A DNA stretch of 64,000 nucleotides, taken from NCBI GenBank assembly GCA_037481935.1, contig JBBFKQ010000004.1, positions 62,001 through 126,000 of the forward strand, written 5' to 3'. The position numbers and the translations under genes were made by a program. The notes under the pieces are model-generated. The model ran no database searches, had not been told where the DNA came from, and saw only the letters and a list, made by a program, of their open reading frames with translations. Positions 1 to 7,791 of the stretch are shown in pieces; the first letter of the stretch is position 1, and each line of letters begins with the position of its first letter. The DNA is from Aquificaceae bacterium. Lineage in GTDB: Bacteria; Aquificota; Aquificia; Aquificales; Aquificaceae.

Positions 1-705
1 CTTATGGGCACGGTAAACCTCCTTCAGGCTATGCGGAGGGCAGGGACTGAGTATCTCGTCTTTTCTTCAACCGCCGCCGTCTACGGAATTCCGGAAAGAA
101 TACCCGTAAGAGAGGAAGACCCCACAGTTCCCATAAACCCCTACGGATGGAGCAAGCTCTTTGCAGAGCAAGCAATAAGAGACTTTTCTCATGCCACAGG
201 GCTGAAGTATGTTATTCTCAGATACTTTAACGTGGCAGGAGCAGACCCTGAGGGAAAGATAGGTCAGGTAAGCAAGGAGCCCACCCATCTCATACTGAGG
301 GCTGTAAAAGTGGCAACCGGTCAGATACCCTACCTTGAGGTCTTTGGCACCGATTATCCCACAACAGACGGGACATGCATAAGGGACTTTGTGCACGTTA
401 TGGACCTCTGTGAGGCACACCTCGATGCCCTCAGTTATCTGCAGGAGGGTGGAAAGCCAGACATCTTCAACGTGGGTTACGGCAGAGGATACTCGGTGCT
501 GGAGGTGATAAACAGGGTAAGGGAGGTTTCGGGGGTGGACTTTGAGGTAAGGTATGCACCAAGGCGTGAGGGAGACCCTCCAGCTCTAGTGGCAGACAGC
601 ACAAAGATAAGGGAAAGGCTCGGCTGGAAGCCAAAATACGAAGACCTCCCATATATAATAAAGACCGCCCTTGATTGGGAAAAGTCCTATATTTATTCTG
701 AATGA
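1..705 (+). CDS. galE: UDP-glucose 4-epimerase, C-terminal part (5' end outside window)
   Basis: Interconverts UDP-glucose and UDP-galactose for surface polysaccharide synthesis. The reading frame is open from base 1, so about 95 N-terminal residues including the NAD-binding glycine motif lie off the window. Visible extended-SDR features are the SSTAAVYG segment and the catalytic Y-x-x-x-K as YGWSK, followed by the GalE-type RYFNVAGADPEG segment and the C-terminal substrate-binding half. The stop overlaps the next start by 4 nt (ATGA), suggesting translational coupling with the DUF59 gene. The family is clear; which nucleotide sugar it uses in vivo is inferred. Confidence 0.93.
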   Translation, partial: LMGTVNLLQAMRRAGTEYLVFSSTAAVYGIPERIPVREEDPTVPINPYGWSKLFAEQAIRDFSHATGLKYVILRYFNVAGADPEGKIGQVSKEPTHLILRAVKVATGQIPYLEVFGTDYPTTDGTCIRDFVHVMDLCEAHLDALSYLQEGGKPDIFNVGYGRGYSVLEVINRVREVSGVDFEVRYAPRREGDPPALVADSTKIRERLGWKPKYEDLPYIIKTALDWEKSYIYSE

Positions 706-1013
706 TAGAGTTTGAAATTCTGGAAAGGTTGAAGGAGATAAGAGACCCGGAGATACCCATAGATATAGTGAACCTGGGGCTCATATACGGTGTGCAGTTA
801 AAGGAGAATGTGGCATACGTGGACATGACGCTCACGGTCCCTTCCTGCCCTGCAAGGGGCTTCTTCGCCCAACATATAAGAGAACACCTCCTCAAAAACT
901 TTCCACAGTTAAAAGATGTTGTGATAAACTTTGTATTTGAGCCTGCCTGGAGCAGGGATAAGATATCTGAGGAAGGCTTGCAGAAACTCAGGAGTATGGG
1001 ATGGAATATCTGA
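702..1013 (+). CDS. MIP18/DUF59 family Fe-S assembly protein (SufT-like)
   Basis: A 103-aa single-domain protein of the DUF59 (MIP18/PaaD/SufT) family, whose members help mature Fe-S proteins. It shows the family core RDPEIPIDIVNLGLIYGV near the N-terminus and the conserved cysteine in the LTVPSCPARGF segment. It starts inside the galE stop and its own end overlaps the V4R gene by 13 nt, so galE, DUF59, V4R and YjbQ look like one transcript. Assignment to SufT rather than PaaD is by context: no phenylacetate genes are nearby. Confidence 0.85.
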   Translation: MIEFEILERLKEIRDPEIPIDIVNLGLIYGVQLKENVAYVDMTLTVPSCPARGFFAQHIREHLLKNFPQLKDVVINFVFEPAWSRDKISEEGLQKLRSMGWNI

Positions 1014-1486
1014 AGGATAAGTTCAGGGCGCTTGCAGAAGCCATCGAAAGGGAGTCTGTGCTTGTCCACCGTGCTGCCCTTGTGGATGGATACAGGGACA
1101 TACACAAACTCAGCAAACTGGGCATTGACAAGGTAATAAAGAAGGCAACTCAGTTTGGCGGGAAAAAGGGTGCGAAGATACTCAAAGAAAGGTATGGCAT
1201 ATACACAGACAGACTGGATGAAGCCCTCGATGTGCTGACAGTCATAGCAGAATCCTCAAGGCTTCTGGATGTGTTTGAATATGACCTTGACAGGATGGAG
1301 ATAAGAGTTGATGGCTCAATTCTCGTTGAAGCCGTTGGGCAGAGCAAAAACCCCGTATGTGAGCCTATGGCTGGCTTCTTTGAAGGTTTTCTTGGCGAGC
1401 TTCTGGAGAGAAAACTGAGCGTTAAGGAAATTGCCTGCAAGGCTCAGGGACATGAAAGGTGTGTTTTCAAGATAACTCTCAAGTAG
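1001..1486 (+). CDS. V4R (4-vinyl reductase) domain protein, stand-alone
   Basis: A 161-aa protein. The C-terminal half carries the V4R signature: a PVCEPMAGFFEGFL stretch, then a KEIACKAQGHERCVF segment with two cysteines that in the family can bind metal or small hydrocarbon ligands. The N-terminal ~60 residues are a Lys-rich helical region with no recognised domain. V4R domains usually sit in transcription regulators or bacteriochlorophyll enzymes; here there is no DNA-binding or output domain. Its place after a SufT-like gene suggests a link to metal or Fe-S handling, which is inference only. Confidence 0.75.
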   Translation: MEYLKDKFRALAEAIERESVLVHRAALVDGYRDIHKLSKLGIDKVIKKATQFGGKKGAKILKERYGIYTDRLDEALDVLTVIAESSRLLDVFEYDLDRMEIRVDGSILVEAVGQSKNPVCEPMAGFFEGFLGELLERKLSVKEIACKAQGHERCVFKITLK

Positions 1487-1487
1487 C

Positions 1488-1886
1488 ATGGTGGTAATCA
1501 AGGTCAGGACCACAAAACATACCAGTTTTGTAAACATAACAAGTCAGGTCCGAGAAATAGTGAAGGCATCCGGTGTAAAATCGGGCATATGCCTTGTCTA
1601 TGTCCCTCATACAACTGCCTGTGTCCTTATAAATGAGGGTGCAGACCCTGATGTGATAAAGGATATAGCTTACTCCATAGAGAAGCTGGTTCCATGGAGG
1701 GACGCCTATGCCCACTCGGAAGGGAACTCTGCAGCGCACATAAGGAGTGCCATAATAGGCAACTCAAGGGTCATACCCATAGAGGATGGAGACCTTGTCC
1801 TGGGCACCTGGGAAGCCATATTCCTTACAGAGTTTGATGGTCCAAGGGAAAGAAAGGTAGTGGTTAAAATCATAAGGGAAGAATAA
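1488..1886 (+). CDS. YjbQ/UPF0047 family protein (first of two in the window)
   Basis: A 132-aa protein of the YjbQ family (reported thiamine-phosphate-synthase-like side activity; true role unclear). It contains the family motifs VPHTTACVLINEGADPDV and HSEGNSAAHIRSA and the C-terminal LGTWEAIFLTEFDGPR segment, with the conserved histidines present. It starts 1 nt after the V4R stop. A second copy lies at 29596-30009; they differ clearly, so this is an old duplication or two separate acquisitions. ThiE itself is encoded at 17006, so this gene is not needed to explain thiamine synthesis. Confidence 0.85.
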   Translation: MVVIKVRTTKHTSFVNITSQVREIVKASGVKSGICLVYVPHTTACVLINEGADPDVIKDIAYSIEKLVPWRDAYAHSEGNSAAHIRSAIIGNSRVIPIEDGDLVLGTWEAIFLTEFDGPRERKVVVKIIREE

Positions 1887-1888
1887 GC

Positions 1889-2173
1889 ATGAAGCTAATC
1901 TTGCTCCTGATTATGCTCGCTGGTTTAGCGTTTCCAAGAGAAGTTCCTTTTACGCAGGAGGACAGGGACAGGATTATAAGACTTGAGGAAGGACAAAAAC
2001 ATCTTCAGAAGCAGATAGATGACCTTAAAAAGCAGATAGATGACCTTAAAAGAGACACACAGCGTCAGTTTGATGAACTCAGAACCTTCCTTTACTGGGG
2101 CTTTGGCATACTTTTTGGAGGCATGGAGATACTAATAGGCTTTGTATTGCTAAAAGAAGAAGGACTTGTGTAG
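1889..2173 (+). CDS. Small exported or membrane coiled-coil protein
   Basis: A 94-aa protein with a hydrophobic N-terminus (residues 1-16, signal-like), a central heptad coiled coil containing repeated QIDDLKK units (about residues 35-60), and a C-terminal membrane segment (about 68-90). The coiled coil was lengthened by a perfect 21-bp tandem duplication at 2009-2050. Its architecture recalls two other small proteins here (18491 and 34891), which have the membrane segment first and the coiled coil second. No family or function is recognised. It sits between YjbQ and RseP on the same strand. Confidence 0.6.
   Translation: MKLILLLIMLAGLAFPREVPFTQEDRDRIIRLEEGQKHLQKQIDDLKKQIDDLKRDTQRQFDELRTFLYWGFGILFGGMEILIGFVLLKEEGLV
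2009..2050 (+). repeat. Perfect 21-bp tandem duplication inside a coiled coil
   Basis: Two identical 21-bp units (2009-2029 and 2030-2050), each encoding seven residues (one K-Q-I-D-D-L-K heptad). The in-frame heptad duplication extends the coiled coil by one turn unit. Such a repeat could change copy number by slippage without breaking the frame. Confidence 0.85.
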
Positions 2174-2183
2174 GAGGTAAAGT

Positions 2184-3479
2184 ATGGAATATGTGCTGGC
2201 TTTTCTGGTTTTGATAGGTGTGCTCATATGGTTTCATGAGCTCGGGCACTTTCTCATGGCAAGGCTCTTTGGTGTCAGGGTGGATATATTTTCCATAGGC
2301 TTTGGTCCTGTGCTTTTCAGCAAAAGGGTTGGGGACACTGAATACAGGGTGTCCGTCCTTCCCCTTGGTGGCTTTGTCAAGCTCTACGGGGAGGAGGAGC
2401 AGATTCAGGACCCGAGAGCCTTTTCCTCAAAACCCAACTGGCAGAAGATACTCATAGCCTTTGGAGGACCCCTGTTTAACTTTATTCTCGCCATAATTCT
2501 ATTTGCCCTTATATCAGTGGTAGGCAGAGAAGTGCCGAAATATCTTTCTGAGAAGCCCCTTGTGGGCCATGTGGTAGAAAACAGCATAGCCCATAAACTG
2601 GGCATAAGGGAGGGGGACATCATAATAGAAGTCAATTCAAAACCTGTAGATAAATGGAGAGATGTGGAAAAGGTGGTCTTTGAAAATATACTCAGCAAAA
2701 GCTGGACAGTAAAGGTCCTCAGAGACGGCAGGGAATTAAGCCTTCATGTGAAAGACAGCATAAGTAGGTCTGCAGGCTTTGGTGCAGAGCCGTGGCTTCC
2801 CGCCGTGATAGGAAGGGTGGTGGAAGATAGTCCTGCAAGTCAGGTGGGGCTTCAGGCTGGGGACAGAATACTCCGGGTTAACGGTCGTGAGGTAAGGGGC
2901 TGGTATGAGCTTGTAAGGCTTATAAGAGAATCTGGGGACAGACCAATAACCCTCGCCATACAGAGGGGAGAGTATATGGAGGAAAAGACGGTCATTCCAA
3001 AAGTAGACCAGAGGACAGGTCTGCCAGTTCTGGGTATAGCTCCCCACGTGGAAAGAGAGGAAAGCAGAGAGCCACCACTGCAGGCTTTTATTGATGGAGT
3101 TCAGAGAACCTATATGCTGAGCCTTCTTTCTCTGAAAGCTCTCTGGAGTCTTATAACGGGCGGTCTGTCCATAAAGACCCTTGGGGGCCCCATAGCCATA
3201 GCTCAGCTGGCAGGTGAGTCCGCACAGCAGGGCATACTTCCCTTTGTGGGCATGATGGCTTTTATATCCGTTCAGCTTGCCATATTCAATCTCATACCCC
3301 TTCCCGTTCTTGATGGAGGTCTTATACTTCTGTTTCTTATGGAATCCATAAGAAGGAAGCCTTTCTCACCAAGGTTCAAAGAGGTATGGGTAAAGGCCGG
3401 CTACGCCATAATAATAGCCCTTGCGGGCTTTGTGATAATAAACGACATACTGAGAATACTGAGCGGCGGAAGGCTCTAA
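2184..3479 (+). CDS. rseP: RIP zinc metalloprotease RseP (site-2 protease)
   Basis: Inner-membrane site-2 protease that cleaves transmembrane substrates such as anti-sigma factors and remnant signal peptides. The zinc motif HELGH is at residues 17-21 in the first membrane helix. PDZ-like regions follow in the periplasmic part, the second containing the [19 protein letters not shown] segment, and the third zinc ligand region is the C-terminal [11 protein letters not shown] (N-x-x-P-x-x-x-L-D-G). Length (431 aa) is normal. A GGAGG lies upstream of the ATG. The 3' end overlaps the convergent transaldolase stop by 4 nt. No anti-sigma partner is adjacent. Confidence 0.95.
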   Translation: MEYVLAFLVLIGVLIWFHELGHFLMARLFGVRVDIFSIGFGPVLFSKRVGDTEYRVSVLPLGGFVKLYGEEEQIQDPRAFSSKPNWQKILIAFGGPLFNFILAIILFALISVVGREVPKYLSEKPLVGHVVENSIAHKLGIREGDIIIEVNSKPVDKWRDVEKVVFENILSKSWTVKVLRDGRELSLHVKDSISRSAGFGAEPWLPAVIGRVVEDSPASQVGLQAGDRILRVNGREVRGWYELVRLIRESGDRPITLAIQRGEYMEEKTVIPKVDQRTGLPVLGIAPHVEREESREPPLQAFIDGVQRTYMLSLLSLKALWSLITGGLSIKTLGGPIAIAQLAGESAQQGILPFVGMMAFISVQLAIFNLIPLPVLDGGLILLFLMESIRRKPFSPRFKEVWVKAGYAIIIALAGFVIINDILRILSGGRL

Positions 3480-4132
3480 AAGGGCCTTTCCGGGACCTTT
3501 TCCCAGTCTTTTATGAAAAGTTCCATGCCCTTATCGGTAAGAGGGTGCTGGAAGAGCTTTTTCATGACTTCAAATGGCATGGTGCATATGTCTGCACCTA
3601 TAAGGGCTGCCTCCACCACATGCATGGGATGTCTCACACTGGCAACTATAATCTCTGTGTCCACTATGTCGTAGTTGTCAAATATCTGCTTCACCTCCCT
3701 TATAACCTTCATTCCATCGCTTGAAACATCGTCTATTCTACCTATGAAGGGAGATACAAAGCTTGCACCCGCCTTCGCTGCGATAAGGGCCTGAGCAGGT
3801 GAAAAAACAAGGGTGACGTTTGTGGGTATACCCTCAGATTCCAGAACTTGAACCGCCTTCATGCCTTCAGGAGTCATGGGTATCTTAACCACCACGTTGT
3901 CGCCCAGCTCCGCCAGCATCCTTCCCTCCCTTATCATGCCCTCTGCATCCCTTGAGACTGTCTCAAGGCTCACTGGACCGTCCACCAGCTGGAGTATCTC
4001 CTTAGCCACTTCCAGAAAGGGTCTTCCTGTTTTTGCTATCAGGCTCGGGTTGGTGGTCACACCGTCAAGTATGCCCCATTCAATAGCCTGTTTTATTTCG
4101 TCCACCATACCGGTATCAAGGAAAAACTGCAT
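3476..4132 (-). CDS. tal: Transaldolase (short TalC/MipB type)
   Basis: Class I aldolase of the non-oxidative pentose phosphate pathway, transferring dihydroxyacetone between sedoheptulose-7-P and glyceraldehyde-3-P. At 218 aa it belongs to the small TalC/fructose-6-P-aldolase-like subfamily. Visible are GVTTNPSL near residue 25, the Schiff-base lysine in VVVKIPMT (K83), and [11 protein letters not shown]. From sequence alone true transaldolase and fructose-6-phosphate aldolase activity are hard to separate. First in a run of minus-strand genes with very short gaps (4136, 4507, 5238). Confidence 0.92.
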   Translation of the reverse strand: MQFFLDTGMVDEIKQAIEWGILDGVTTNPSLIAKTGRPFLEVAKEILQLVDGPVSLETVSRDAEGMIREGRMLAELGDNVVVKIPMTPEGMKAVQVLESEGIPTNVTLVFSPAQALIAAKAGASFVSPFIGRIDDVSSDGMKVIREVKQIFDNYDIVDTEIIVASVRHPMHVVEAALIGADICTMPFEVMKKLFQHPLTDKGMELFIKDWEKVPERPF

Positions 4133-4135
4133 AAC

Positions 4136-4504
4136 TTACACCTCCTGAAGTATTCTCTGGTGCCTAACAACACCCACAAACACCTTCTTAATTATACCAT
4201 CCTTAACCACAAGGGTTGTAGGCGTTGCCATGATTCCCAGCTCTTTTGCCTTCTGGAAGCCCTCGGGCTTTGCCACATCCATCTCTATAATTGTCAATTT
4301 CTCCTTGAGTTTTTCTATTTCGGGCTTCATCAGCTTGCAGGCTCCGCATCTCTCAGAATAGAAGTAAACTATCCCATCCCTTAGTATTTCAGTTTTCCTT
4401 CCAAGCATCTTCTTGCTCCTCATGCCTGCGTAAAATCTCAAGCCCAGCATCAGTCCAAAGAAAAGAGCCAGAAAAAGTGCAATGAGCTTCAGGATGTTCT
4501 CCAC
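4136..4504 (-). CDS. Membrane-anchored thioredoxin-like protein
   Basis: A 122-aa protein with one N-terminal membrane helix (about residues 4-27) followed by a thioredoxin fold. The redox motif is C-G-A-C (in YSERCGACKLM), and the cis-proline segment is MATPTTLV. The domain would face the periplasm if the helix is an uncleaved anchor, fitting a role in periplasmic disulfide or cytochrome c handling; that is inference. CGAC differs from the CGPC of the cytoplasmic TrxA at 28312. It lies 2 nt downstream of the RluB-type gene, in the same transcript. Confidence 0.82.
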   Translation of the reverse strand: MENILKLIALFLALFFGLMLGLRFYAGMRSKKMLGRKTEILRDGIVYFYSERCGACKLMKPEIEKLKEKLTIIEMDVAKPEGFQKAKELGIMATPTTLVVKDGIIKKVFVGVVRHQRILQEV

Positions 4505-4506
4505 TC

Positions 4507-5262
4507 TTATCCCCTCCTTACAGGTGTTAGACCAAGGGCTTTATGCAGGCTCTTTAGTTCCTCTTTTGTCATGTCCCTCCACTGACCTGGCTTGAGATTC
4601 CCCAGCCTTACAGGTCCTATGGCGACCCTTTTTAGCCTTGTAACTCTGTGCCCGAAGCTGGAGACAAACCTCTTTACTATATGCTTTCTCCCCTCATGGA
4701 AAACCAGTTCTATAAGGCTCATATCTTTTTCATGCTTTATAAGTCTGACACTGTCTGGTTTTGCAGGACCATCTTCAAGCAAAGCACCTTTTTTCATGGC
4801 GTCAATCGTATCTTTGCTCACTTTCCCAGAAACCCAGACAAGGTAGGTCTTCGGAAGTTTGTGCCTGGGGTGCATTATCCTGTGAGCAAGCTCGCCATCG
4901 TTGGTAAGTATGAGAAGCCCCTCTGCATTGTAGTCAAGCCTTCCTGCGGGATAGACCTTTTCAGGGATATCCTTTATCAGCTCCTCAATGGTCTTTTTGC
5001 CATCTCTGGGTGGTCCAAGGGCAGTTAGATAACAGCAGGGCTTGTAGAGGATTATGTATCTGCATCTTAGAGGCTTTACTTCTTTTCCATCCACCTCCAC
5101 CACGTCCTTCTGCGGGTCTACTCTCCATCCCAGCTCTTTCACCACAAGCCCATTCACCTTTACCCTTCCCTGCAGTATAAGCTCATCTGCCCTCCTTCTT
5201 GAAGCAACTCCGCACATGGAGAGATATCGGTTCAGTCTTACCAGTATCGCTCCTCCTTCCAT
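4507..5262 (-). CDS. RsuA/RluB-type rRNA pseudouridine synthase
   Basis: Isomerises uridine to pseudouridine in rRNA. An S4 RNA-binding domain occupies about residues 7-70 (RLNRYLSMCGVASRRRADEL), then the catalytic domain with AGRLDYNAEGLLILTNDG, where the Asp in RLD is the nucleophile. 251 aa is a usual RluB/RsuA length. The start is unclear: the first ATG (5262) overlaps the upstream gene by 25 nt, and an SD-like AAGGAGG lies inside the first codons with no ATG, GTG or TTG at the proper distance after it. RluB versus RluE/RsuA cannot be settled by eye. Confidence 0.88.
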   Translation of the reverse strand: MEGGAILVRLNRYLSMCGVASRRRADELILQGRVKVNGLVVKELGWRVDPQKDVVEVDGKEVKPLRCRYIILYKPCCYLTALGPPRDGKKTIEELIKDIPEKVYPAGRLDYNAEGLLILTNDGELAHRIMHPRHKLPKTYLVWVSGKVSKDTIDAMKKGALLEDGPAKPDSVRLIKHEKDMSLIELVFHEGRKHIVKRFVSSFGHRVTRLKRVAIGPVRLGNLKPGQWRDMTKEELKSLHKALGLTPVRRG

Positions 5263-5834
5263 GGGTCACCCCTCATGTTATAACCCCTTTGCTCCCAGAA
5301 GCCCGGCACATCCTCATCAATCAATTCTATACCCCACACATACTTGGCACTCTTCCAGGCGTAGAGCTTTGGAACTATAAGCCTGAGTGGGTAGCCGTGT
5401 CTCAGAGGTATGGGTTTTCCATACATTTTATAGGCCAGTATGCTGTCCTCTTCGTAGAGGTATTGGAGTGGTAAGTTTGTGGTGTATCCTTCCAGACAGT
5501 GAACCATAACATACCTTGCGGTGGGCTTTGGCTTTGCAAGGCTGAGTATGTATGAGGTCTGCACACCTTCCCATTCTATCTCCTTTACGCTCCATCGCGT
5601 AACGCAGTGAAAGTCCGCTATGAGCTCTACAGAGGGTAGTTTTAGGAGCTCTTCGTAGGTAAGCTCAAGGGGATTCTCCACAAGACCGAACACTCTGAAG
5701 CGATAACCCTTAACATCCCAGCTGGGGATTTCCTCTACTATGTCATAGACTATGGGCGCAGATATCCATCTCTGACCGGGCGGAAGCCTGTCTTCCTTGA
5801 GGTTTATGGGGCTAACAATAATTTTTTTCTCCAT
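5238..5834 (-). CDS. Sulfite-oxidase-family molybdopterin oxidoreductase (catalytic domain only)
   Basis: A 198-aa protein matching the Mo-pterin-binding domain of the sulfite oxidase/YedY fold. The molybdenum-ligand cysteine is in ADFHCVTRWS, followed by a VMVHCLEGYTTNLPL segment and a GYPLRLIVPKLYAWKSAKYVWGIEL segment typical of the family. There is no Tat or Sec signal and no haem or dimerisation domain, so it is probably cytoplasmic; the substrate is unknown. The start at 5834 has no SD but has TATAAT ending 8 nt before it (5843-5848). Last residues overlap the pseudouridine synthase start by 25 nt. Confidence 0.85.
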   Translation of the reverse strand: MEKKIIVSPINLKEDRLPPGQRWISAPIVYDIVEEIPSWDVKGYRFRVFGLVENPLELTYEELLKLPSVELIADFHCVTRWSVKEIEWEGVQTSYILSLAKPKPTARYVMVHCLEGYTTNLPLQYLYEEDSILAYKMYGKPIPLRHGYPLRLIVPKLYAWKSAKYVWGIELIDEDVPGFWEQRGYNMRGDPWKEERYW

Positions 5835-5842
5835 GCTCTTTT

Positions 5843-5848
5843 ATTATA
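5843..5848 (-). promoter_or_regulatory. -10 element for a predicted leaderless transcript (Mo oxidoreductase operon)
   Basis: On the minus strand TATAAT ends 8 nt before the ATG at 5834, and there is no Shine-Dalgarno in between, so transcription would begin at or next to the start codon. Confidence 0.6.
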
Positions 5849-5889
5849 GGCTTTAACTTCCACCATTCACTGCTTTCTGTCATCCTGAC

Positions 5890-5918
5890 TTGACAATAAA
5901 TAAGTAATCGCTTACTAT
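5890..5918 (+). promoter_or_regulatory. Strong sigma-70-type promoter with inverted repeat over the -10
   Basis: TTGACA (5890-5895), a 17-bp spacer and TACTAT (5913-5918) give a near-consensus promoter. The ATG at 5926 follows the -10 by 7 nt, so the mRNA should be leaderless. An inverted repeat AGTAA-N4-TTACT overlaps the spacer and -10 (about 5903-5916), a natural place for a repressor. One of the few complete -35/-10 pairs visible in the window. Confidence 0.7.
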
Positions 5919-5925
5919 ATAAATC

Positions 5926-7062
5926 ATGTTTTACATATCAAGGGTAAGCATACCCTTTTTCTTTCTGGCTATATCTGATCTTCTTTACTCTTTGATAATC
6001 AAGAGCCTTCAGCTTGACCAAAAAGCCGTTTGGATAGTTGCGGTTTTTGGCTTTGTGGCCCATACCATAATGTCCGCCATGTATCAGATAGTTCCCAACT
6101 CTCAGGGCAGGCCTCTCGGACTTCAGTGGCTTTCCTACCTGGTCTTTGTCCTCAGTTTCCTTGCCTCTCTTCTTTTTTACTCTTTCCAGACGCTCCACGC
6201 AAGCCTCTTATATGCCTTTGCCTCTTTACTCTTTACAGTAAACATACTGATATCCGTAAGAAACTGGCAACCTGTAACTGTTAAGTTCCTTGGTCTTGGC
6301 ACCTTCTACCTTCTTCTTGCCAGCATTTTTCTTCTTCTTTCAGAACTTGGCTATCTTCCCCTTGCACTTGCAGTGCATACGCTTACTCTGGGTTTTATGT
6401 TAAATGTGGTTGTTGGTGTTGAGCTTGCGTGGATACCCATGCTTTATATGGAACCTCTCAACATAGTCCTGAGTAGAAGGCTTTTCTACCTGAGCCTTTT
6501 ATACCTTCCTCTTTTTCTTCTAAGCCTTTATTTCCTTAACTACAGGCTTGTTTCCCTCGCAAGCCTTCTAGTGCTTGCTTTTGCTGGATACTTTCTATAC
6601 ATACTCTACTCGGTATTTTCCAGAAGACGCATGCCTAAGGAGATTCCCCTTGTGGTAAGGTATTTTCTCTTGGCCCTCATCATATTGCCCTTCGGTCTTC
6701 TTCTCGGCTCTATAATGGCAGGTGAGGGACTTGTTTCCTTTCTTCTTCCCATACATTTTGACCTTCTAATTTACGGCTTTACTGGAATAACCATAATGGG
6801 CGGGCTTGCACACCTCTATCCGAGGATTGTTTACAACTGGAGGTTCTCTGGAATACGGGGGATTTCCATATCAGACCTTCTTGATGAAAAGGCTCTGAGA
6901 AGAATTCTCCCCTTATTACCTTTCAGCCTTTCATGGATGGTCTTTGCAGATGCTTATGGCAAGCCCATTTCTTTCTTCTCAAACTTTCCTTATCTAATTC
7001 TCTGGCTGTATTTTATGGTGTCAGTCCTCATAAAATCCCTTCTTTTCAGACCTACCAGCTAA
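5926..7062 (+). CDS. Polytopic membrane protein, haem-copper-oxidase-subunit-I/NnrS-like
   Basis: A 378-aa protein with about 11-12 membrane helices. Three segments share a pattern of a helix-borne His, a Gly-rich helix and a following Pro: near residues 45-62 (HTIMSAMYQIVP), in the middle (HTLTLGFMLNVVVGVELAWIP), and near the end (HFDLLIYGFTGITIMGGLAHLYP). Similar His/Gly patterns occur in NnrS and distant haem-copper oxidase subunit I relatives, so bound haem is possible. It lacks the full set of oxidase ligands, so it is not a terminal oxidase. Monocistronic, with its own strong leaderless promoter. Function is not known; a role with NO or electron transfer is conjecture. Confidence 0.5.
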   Translation: MFYISRVSIPFFFLAISDLLYSLIIKSLQLDQKAVWIVAVFGFVAHTIMSAMYQIVPNSQGRPLGLQWLSYLVFVLSFLASLLFYSFQTLHASLLYAFASLLFTVNILISVRNWQPVTVKFLGLGTFYLLLASIFLLLSELGYLPLALAVHTLTLGFMLNVVVGVELAWIPMLYMEPLNIVLSRRLFYLSLLYLPLFLLSLYFLNYRLVSLASLLVLAFAGYFLYILYSVFSRRRMPKEIPLVVRYFLLALIILPFGLLLGSIMAGEGLVSFLLPIHFDLLIYGFTGITIMGGLAHLYPRIVYNWRFSGIRGISISDLLDEKALRRILPLLPFSLSWMVFADAYGKPISFFSNFPYLILWLYFMVSVLIKSLLFRPTS

Positions 7063-7768
7063 AATCTCTCCCCAGATACACTTCTCTCACATCCTCCCTC
7101 TCGCTCACCTCGTGGGGCTCACCCTCTGCAAGTATCATACCATCGCTTATTATGTATACCCTGTCCACCATCCTTATAGTTTCCCTGACGTTATGGTCTG
7201 TTATGAGAACTCCTATGTTCTGATGTTTGAGGCTCATAATCATGGACCTTATGTCTGAGAGCATTATGGGGTCTATACCGGTGAAGGGTTCATCAAAGAA
7301 GATGTATCTTGGCCTGGGTATCAGGGACCTTGCCACTTCAAGCCTTCTCTTCTGACCCCCTGAGAGCCTCCCCGCCTTTTGATTCCTGAGCTCCCAGAGC
7401 CCAAAGTCTGCAAGAAGCTCCTCTGCTCTCACAAGCTGTGATTCTCTTCCCTCTTCAAAAAACTCAAGGAATATGAGGAGGTTCTCAAGGACTGTAAGGT
7501 CTTCAAAGGTTGTATGCTCCTGAGGAAGGAAGGTTATTCCCTTTCTTGCCCTTTTATGGGCTGGTAGATGGGTTATATCTTCACCCTCAAGCTCTATCCT
7601 CCCGCCATCAACGGGTAAAAACCCCACAAGGCAGTTAAAGAGCGTTGTTTTACCGGCACCGTTTGGACCAAGAAGCCCCACTATCTCTCCTCTTCTAAGC
7701 TCAAGGTCTACCCCTCTTAAAATTTCCCTTTTTCTAAAGCTCTTTTTTATCTCCCTTGCAACCAGCAC
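7052..7768 (-). CDS. lptB: LPS export ABC transporter ATPase LptB
   Basis: Cytoplasmic ATPase of the Lpt complex that drives lipopolysaccharide from inner to outer membrane. Walker A GPNGAGKTT (about residues 34-42), signature LSGGQKRR, Walker B YIFFDEP and the H-loop LITDHN are all present; the FDEPFTGIDPI stretch is typical of LptB. 238 aa is normal. The start codon is GTG with no SD, and a TAAAAT box ends 7 nt upstream. Its 3' end overlaps the convergent membrane-protein gene by 11 nt. LptF/G/C/A are not adjacent. Confidence 0.93.
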   Translation of the reverse strand: MLVAREIKKSFRKREILRGVDLELRRGEIVGLLGPNGAGKTTLFNCLVGFLPVDGGRIELEGEDITHLPAHKRARKGITFLPQEHTTFEDLTVLENLLIFLEFFEEGRESQLVRAEELLADFGLWELRNQKAGRLSGGQKRRLEVARSLIPRPRYIFFDEPFTGIDPIMLSDIRSMIMSLKHQNIGVLITDHNVRETIRMVDRVYIISDGMILAEGEPHEVSEREDVREVYLGRDFSW

Positions 7769-7791
7769 CTTAAAGATTTTAAACTATTGGC
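7769..7791. promoter_or_regulatory. Compact divergent promoter between lptB and rhomboid gene
   Basis: The whole intergenic region is 23 bp. Minus strand: TAAAAT (7776-7781) ends 7 nt before the GTG of lptB. Plus strand: TAAACT (7780-7785) ends 6 nt before the ATG at 7792. The two -10 boxes overlap, and neither gene has an SD, so both transcripts are predicted leaderless. Confidence 0.6.
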
